From NCBI RefSeq assembly GCF_900112365.1, contig NZ_FOLQ01000013.1, forward strand, positions 102,594 through 166,593: a stretch of 64,000 nt of DNA, written 5' to 3'. Each line of letters opens with the position of its first letter. Position 1 is the first letter of the stretch. The translations under genes and the position numbers were made by a program. Source of the DNA: Spirosoma endophyticum. Its GTDB lineage: Bacteria > Bacteroidota > Bacteroidia > Cytophagales > Spirosomataceae. Of this stretch, positions 60,645-64,000 are shown one piece after another. The notes under the pieces were generated by a model. It was given only the letters and a program-made list of their open reading frames with translations. It made no database searches and was not told the DNA's origin.

Positions 60645-62558
60645 TTACGACACAGGCAAGGCAATATAAAAAGTAGCTCCCTCACCCGGGCGTCCTTCCG
60701 CCCATATATAACCCTGGTGATTATCAACTACTTTCTGGACAATGGCCAGCCCAATGCCTGTTCCCTTATACTCGCTACGGGTATGCAGTCGCTGAAACAC
60801 CTCAAAAATTCGTTCAGCCTGGTGCGGATCAAAACCAATGCCATTGTCAGCGACCTCAATAAGGTGAAACTTCCGGTAGGGGTCAATCGAAGAGCCCATT
60901 AGTGTGGCCAGTTCATTTCCCTTAACTCGGCGGGTTGTAATGGCAATAGTAGGCGGATCGTCGGTTTTACTCACCTTCGTAAACTTCAGCGCATTGCTGA
61001 TCAGGTTTTGGAAAAGTTGACGGAGCTGGGCCGCATCGCCACGTACTGTTGGGAGTAGGTCAACCGATACGATAGCAGCTTTATCACTAATAAGCGTATC
61101 GATATCACTCAGCACGTAGTCTACGATTTTATTCAGGTCTACAGAGGTAACGGTTTCCCGATTGTTGGCGATGCGGGAATAAGCCAATACGTCTTTAATC
61201 AGCAATTGCATCCGGGCTGCTGCCGACTGCATCCGCCCAATCATATCGGCGCCCCCTTCTCCAAGGATTGGCGAAAACTGGGCCTGGATGATATCGCCAA
61301 AGGCCTGAATCTTACGGAGTGGCTCCTGTAGATCGTGACTTGCTACATAAGCAAACTGCTCCAGGTTTTTGTTCGAGCGTTGCAGATCAATAATAGAGTT
61401 TTCCAGCTGTTGCTGAAGCTGCTTAAGTGGCGTATAATCTGAGAATGTAACCAGTACTTCGTCGCCCATTTTTGTGGACAGAATGTCGAGCCAGGCATTA
61501 ATACCTCCTCCATCGTAGTGAAAATCAAACCGTTGTGGCTCACCCGTAGCATAGGTTCTGTAATAGGCATCGAACAACCCATTGGTTCTATAATCCGGAA
61601 ACCATGTGCTGCCTAATGCGCCAATAACGTCATCCGTTTTCTGCCCAACATAAGACGCCAGTTGCTGGTTAGCAACACGAAACCGAAAATCCACTACGTT
61701 GCCCGCCGAATTCCGCACCGGACTAAACAGAAAAATACCCGTCTGACTGGTATCAATAACCGTTTGTAACTCACTTGCCGACGCTTCCAGGCGTTGCTGA
61801 AGTTTCTTAAAATCAGTATAGTCGGAGAACGTGATTAGTACATCATCCGCTAATCGAACGCCCGTTATGTTTACCCAACTATCAATCGTGTCGCTATGCA
61901 GATGGAAATTAAAATGTTGCGTCCGGCCCGTATCAAAAATGGTGACGTACCGCTGGAACAACCCATTGGTCAGATAAGCAGGAAACCATCGGCTTATCAG
62001 TTCACCAATAAGGGCATCTGGCTCCTGACCAACGTAGCTGGCAATCATCTGATTAGCCATTCGAAACCGAAAATCAACAATTTTTCCAACGGCATTCCGG
62101 ACTGGATGTATGAGAAAAATAGCGACCTGGGCTGAATCAATTACCGTTCGTAACTCAGTTGTCGATTGATCATCGCTGTCTTTTAGTGTTGGAATAGTAC
62201 GTGCAATACTCAGAATTCCATCGGCTAGCTTGGCCAGGCGGATGTGACACGATGCTTCGTAATTCGAGCTAACATACTCAAATTCGTGCGCCTGGTTGGT
62301 TTCCATCACCTGGCACAGTTGCTGAAAATTTTTCTTATTTAGTCCTGGATCGTTCAGACTGTCGGTTAATACTCGCAGGCCAGCTTTTAGTTGATTATTC
62401 TCTTCGACGTTGTGTTGTGCTTGTTGGTTTACGTAGGTTATTTCAAAATCAATGATCTGATTCGTTTCGTCACGTAGAGCCCGTACCCATACCGCAGCAT
62501 CTGATAGGGCCTCGAGCAATTGTTTCACTAGCACATCGGTAGGCTGATCTGACAGCAT
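60645..62558 (-). CDS. PAS-domain sensor histidine kinase
   Basis: The 637-residue kinase has no obvious membrane helix. A divergent N-terminal PAS-like part is followed by two PAS domains that are clear duplicates (about 128-255 and 258-385; both with PVRN, VDFRFR, ASYVGQ, WFP-Y-TNGLF). Then come HisKA (FAYVASHDLQEPLR, phospho-accepting His near 410) and HATPase (NALKF; VADNGIGFD; GTGIGLAIV). It resembles phytochrome-like/hybrid kinases of gliding Bacteroidota. No response regulator gene adjoins it. Confidence 0.92.
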   Translation of the reverse strand: MLSDQPTDVLVKQLLEALSDAAVWVRALRDETNQIIDFEITYVNQQAQHNVEENNQLKAGLRVLTDSLNDPGLNKKNFQQLCQVMETNQAHEFEYVSSNYEASCHIRLAKLADGILSIARTIPTLKDSDDQSTTELRTVIDSAQVAIFLIHPVRNAVGKIVDFRFRMANQMIASYVGQEPDALIGELISRWFPAYLTNGLFQRYVTIFDTGRTQHFNFHLHSDTIDSWVNITGVRLADDVLITFSDYTDFKKLQQRLEASASELQTVIDTSQTGIFLFSPVRNSAGNVVDFRFRVANQQLASYVGQKTDDVIGALGSTWFPDYRTNGLFDAYYRTYATGEPQRFDFHYDGGGINAWLDILSTKMGDEVLVTFSDYTPLKQLQQQLENSIIDLQRSNKNLEQFAYVASHDLQEPLRKIQAFGDIIQAQFSPILGEGGADMIGRMQSAAARMQLLIKDVLAYSRIANNRETVTSVDLNKIVDYVLSDIDTLISDKAAIVSVDLLPTVRGDAAQLRQLFQNLISNALKFTKVSKTDDPPTIAITTRRVKGNELATLMGSSIDPYRKFHLIEVADNGIGFDPHQAERIFEVFQRLHTRSEYKGTGIGLAIVQKVVDNHQGYIWAEGRPGEGATFYIALPVS

Positions 62559-62887
62559 TGAGACGTAAACGTTAGTAAAAACTAAAAGTAGTTAGGTAAA
62601 AAGATTGTAGACTCATGGCTACAATCTTTTACTATATACTTCATCTTCTCCTCAGTTGTTCAGGTTTATTACAACGAATTGCGTGTAAAGTCTCATTGAA
62701 CCTGGTATATTATTAAAAAACTGAAAACCTGTGATAGTGGAAGACGAGGGCAATTTTCGTGCACCAGCCAAACCGACAACCGCAAAAAAAATACCTCTAC
62801 TTTGGCGTAAAATGGTGTAAAAAATGAATAGGCACTTGCGTTCTTATTATTCACTCTGTTATATTTGCATCCTCAAAAGCGCTAAAA
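62559..62887. other. Intergenic region between histidine kinase and tRNA-Thr
   Basis: No gene was found. AAAGATTGTAG (62600-62610) and CTACAATCTTT (62619-62629) form an 11-bp hairpin that lies in the presumed leader of the kinase gene. The tRNA promoter is at 62836-62867. Confidence 0.45.
62836..62867 (+). promoter_or_regulatory. Predicted tRNA-Thr promoter
   Basis: TTG (62836-62838) and, after 21 bp, TATATTTG (62860-62867), a perfect TAnnTTTG element, lie 20 bp upstream of the tRNA 5' end. Confidence 0.7.
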
Positions 62888-62960
62888 GCCTCCTTAGCTC
62901 AGTTGGTAGAGCACTTCATTCGTAATGAAGGGGTCGTAGGTTCAAGTCCTATAGGAGGCT
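62888..62960 (+). tRNA. tRNA-Thr (anticodon CGT)
   Basis: The cloverleaf is complete: acceptor GCCTCCT/AGGAGGC, D arm GCTC/GAGC, anticodon stem CTTCA/TGAAG with loop TTCGTAA giving CGT, and T arm GTAGG-TTCAAGT-CCTAT. CCA is not encoded. A terminator hairpin follows. The decayed integrase immediately downstream suggests that this gene served as an integration target. Confidence 0.96.
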
Positions 62961-62973
62961 CTATTTTTGAATC

Positions 62974-63027
62974 AAGGCTAATCAGTGTTAGAGAATCAAA
63001 CCTCTATATCTACTGGTTAGCCTTTTT
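62974..63027 (+). terminator. Terminator behind tRNA-Thr
   Basis: AAGGCTAATCAGT (62974-62986) pairs with ACTGGTTAGCCTT (63012-63024; one U-G pair) and is followed by TTT. Confidence 0.65.
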
Positions 63028-63119
63028 CCTTTTAAAACAATACCGGATGGTAAAGCCAATCCGTCTCCTTTTCCGTCCCCACGTATTATTACTTGGTATT
63101 GACAAAACCAAGTATTTCT

Positions 63120-63656
63120 ATGAAAACTATATCCGAACAGGATATAAAATTTCTCTTAAAAGAGGCCAACTCCGACCGACCGACCAACCTTGATTAACCT
63201 CGTTTTTCGGTATAATAACACCCGCTTTAAATCATCAACGGGCCTCACTATTGAGCCTTTTCAGTGGGATGCTGACCGGTAACAAGCCTATACCAATCAG
63301 AAAAATCGGATTGCCCACGAGCCGTTTGAAACGATTAACGCTCATCTTGACCGCTGGCGATCGGCGGTAAAAAAGTACTGACTAATCTCCAGCTCGCTCA
63401 AATCACCTTCACCAACGAGACGATTAAGCAGCATCTGGATATAGAGTTAGGGCGCACTAAAGAGACCAAGCCCGCTGGAGATGCAGCGGTGGATCAGAAA
63501 TTCTTCATCGCCTATACTGGGCGATTCGTCCAGGAAGCGGAAGTGAACAAACAATTTAACTGGCGCAGTATCCACTATACGGCCAATACACTGGCTGGAT
63601 ACATGAAGCTCAAGTGGGTTCTGAAACACTACCATACTGACACTGGCAACTCTGTT
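63120..63656 (+). pseudogene. Decayed integrase N-terminal half, cut by an insertion sequence
   Basis: A frame from ATG 63120 (MKTISEQDIKFLLKEANSDR) shifts at about 63193 into LINLVFRYNNTRFKSSTGLT, the arm-binding domain of a tyrosine recombinase. It meets an in-frame TAA after DADR, then shifts again near 63375 into LQLAQITFTNETIKQHLDIE and a SAM-like core domain ending WVLKHYHTDTGN. There the IS3-family element begins. The catalytic domain is not present before the window ends. It lies directly behind tRNA-Thr, the usual position for an integrase. Confidence 0.8.
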
Positions 63657-64000
63657 TGTCCTGATCCCCTAAATGTGAGCCAGTGAAAAATAGAGTAAAA
63701 AACTTAAATTTCACTGGTAATTGGAAAGGGAATGAAAGCAGGACGATTTAGTGAATCGCAGATCGTGGCGATTCTTAAGCAACAGGACAGCGGCCAAACG
63801 GTCGCCCAAATCACGCGGGAACATGGCGTGAGCGAAGCTACTTTTTATAACTGGAAAGCTAAGTACGGCGGCATGCAGGTCTCGGAAGTGAAGCGGCTCA
63901 AGGATCTTGAGGAAGAAAATAGGCGCTTGAAGAAGATGTACGCTGAGTTGAGTTTGCAACACGAGATTACGAAGGAAGCTCTCCAAAAAAAGTGGTAGGG
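63657..64000 (+). mobile_element. IS3-family insertion sequence, left end and orfA (right part outside window)
   Basis: The inferred left end is TGTCCTGATCCCCTAAATG at 63657, where the integrase reading frame is interrupted. An inverted pair CCAGTGAAA (63679) and TTTCACTGG (about 63709) precedes orfA. The exact terminus is inferred from the usual TG start; the right end and the target duplication are not visible. Confidence 0.75.
63732..63998 (+). CDS. IS3-family transposase OrfA
   Basis: The 88-residue protein has a helix-turn-helix (RFSESQIVAILKQQDSGQTVAQITREHGVSEATFYNWKAKYGG) and a leucine-zipper-like coil (VKRLKDLEEENRRLKKMYAELSL). This is the DNA-binding product of IS3-family elements. 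Near the 3' end an A7G run (63985-63992) just before TGG-TAG is a typical -1 frameshift site for making the OrfAB transposase; orfB lies beyond the window. Confidence 0.92.
   Translation: MKAGRFSESQIVAILKQQDSGQTVAQITREHGVSEATFYNWKAKYGGMQVSEVKRLKDLEEENRRLKKMYAELSLQHEITKEALQKKW

Noticed and set aside
62903..63193. Plus-strand 96-codon frame beginning inside tRNA-Thr
   Set aside because: It starts within the tRNA and crosses its terminator; no family features.

Overview
The window looks like a chromosomal segment from a Cytophagales bacterium of the Bacteroidota, most like the Spirosoma group. Protein families typical of that group are present: exosortase XrtN with its VIT-domain partner, DUF2807, DUF2141, LytTR/LytS pairs and TolC-type exporters. 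Several starts have promoters of the Bacteroidota form (TTG, about 20 bp, TAnnTTTG). Shine-Dalgarno sequences are essentially absent. The identification is inferred from gene content; no 16S rRNA gene is present.

1-3.1 kb (minus strand) is a polyamine-type cluster: speD, a zinc-ribbon DUF4178 membrane protein, a small His/Gly-tailed membrane protein, a DUF350 protein, and a seven-helix spermidine synthase cut by the left edge. 3.1-8.7 kb is rimP-nusA-infB with a terminator-like hairpin in its leader. 8.7-13.3 kb holds an exonuclease/endonuclease/phosphatase-family protein, moaD-moaE, a secreted Lys-rich helical protein, an ECF sigma factor followed by a membrane-anchored HtrA-like protease, and a small lipoprotein. 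13.4-19.1 kb holds gpsA and a tripartite export set (TolC, adaptor, ABC ATPase) without a permease. 19.3-34 kb is mainly housekeeping (S41 peptidase, purK, recO, lptB, recJ, guaB, mazG) and an arsenic operon (arsR-arsM-arsC-acr3).

34-40 kb holds a sulfatase, a DUF998 protein, a CocE/NonD hydrolase and a LytTR/LytS two-component pair. 40.3-46.3 kb is a coherent unit: DUF1361, diacylglycerol/undecaprenol kinase, a membrane protein, a winged-helix regulator, then the VIT-domain PEP-CTERM protein and exosortase XrtN fused to an EpsI-like domain. The same palindrome (ACTTTG-N5-CAAAGT) precedes both halves. An AT-rich radical SAM gene follows, and behind it lies a second copy of the xrtN 3' end. 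47.9-50 kb holds a LolA-like protein and NhaD.

50.2-56.5 kb is accessory in character: a broken tyrosine recombinase, a caspase-like DUF4347 protein, lipoproteins, a 128-bp MITE-like element, a lone CheB domain and a small HExxH protein, with long gaps. 56.5-62.6 kb holds a cation/proton antiporter, a beta-propeller lipoprotein, a secreted lipase-like hydrolase and a PAS histidine kinase. The right end is a tRNA-Thr(CGT) followed by a decayed integrase that is itself interrupted by an IS3-family element running off the window.

A striking non-coding theme is a set of gene-boundary dyads. Their arms are built from short repeated words and they often end flush with stop codons. The heptamer ACTACGT/ACGTAGT is also conspicuously frequent in genes and gaps.
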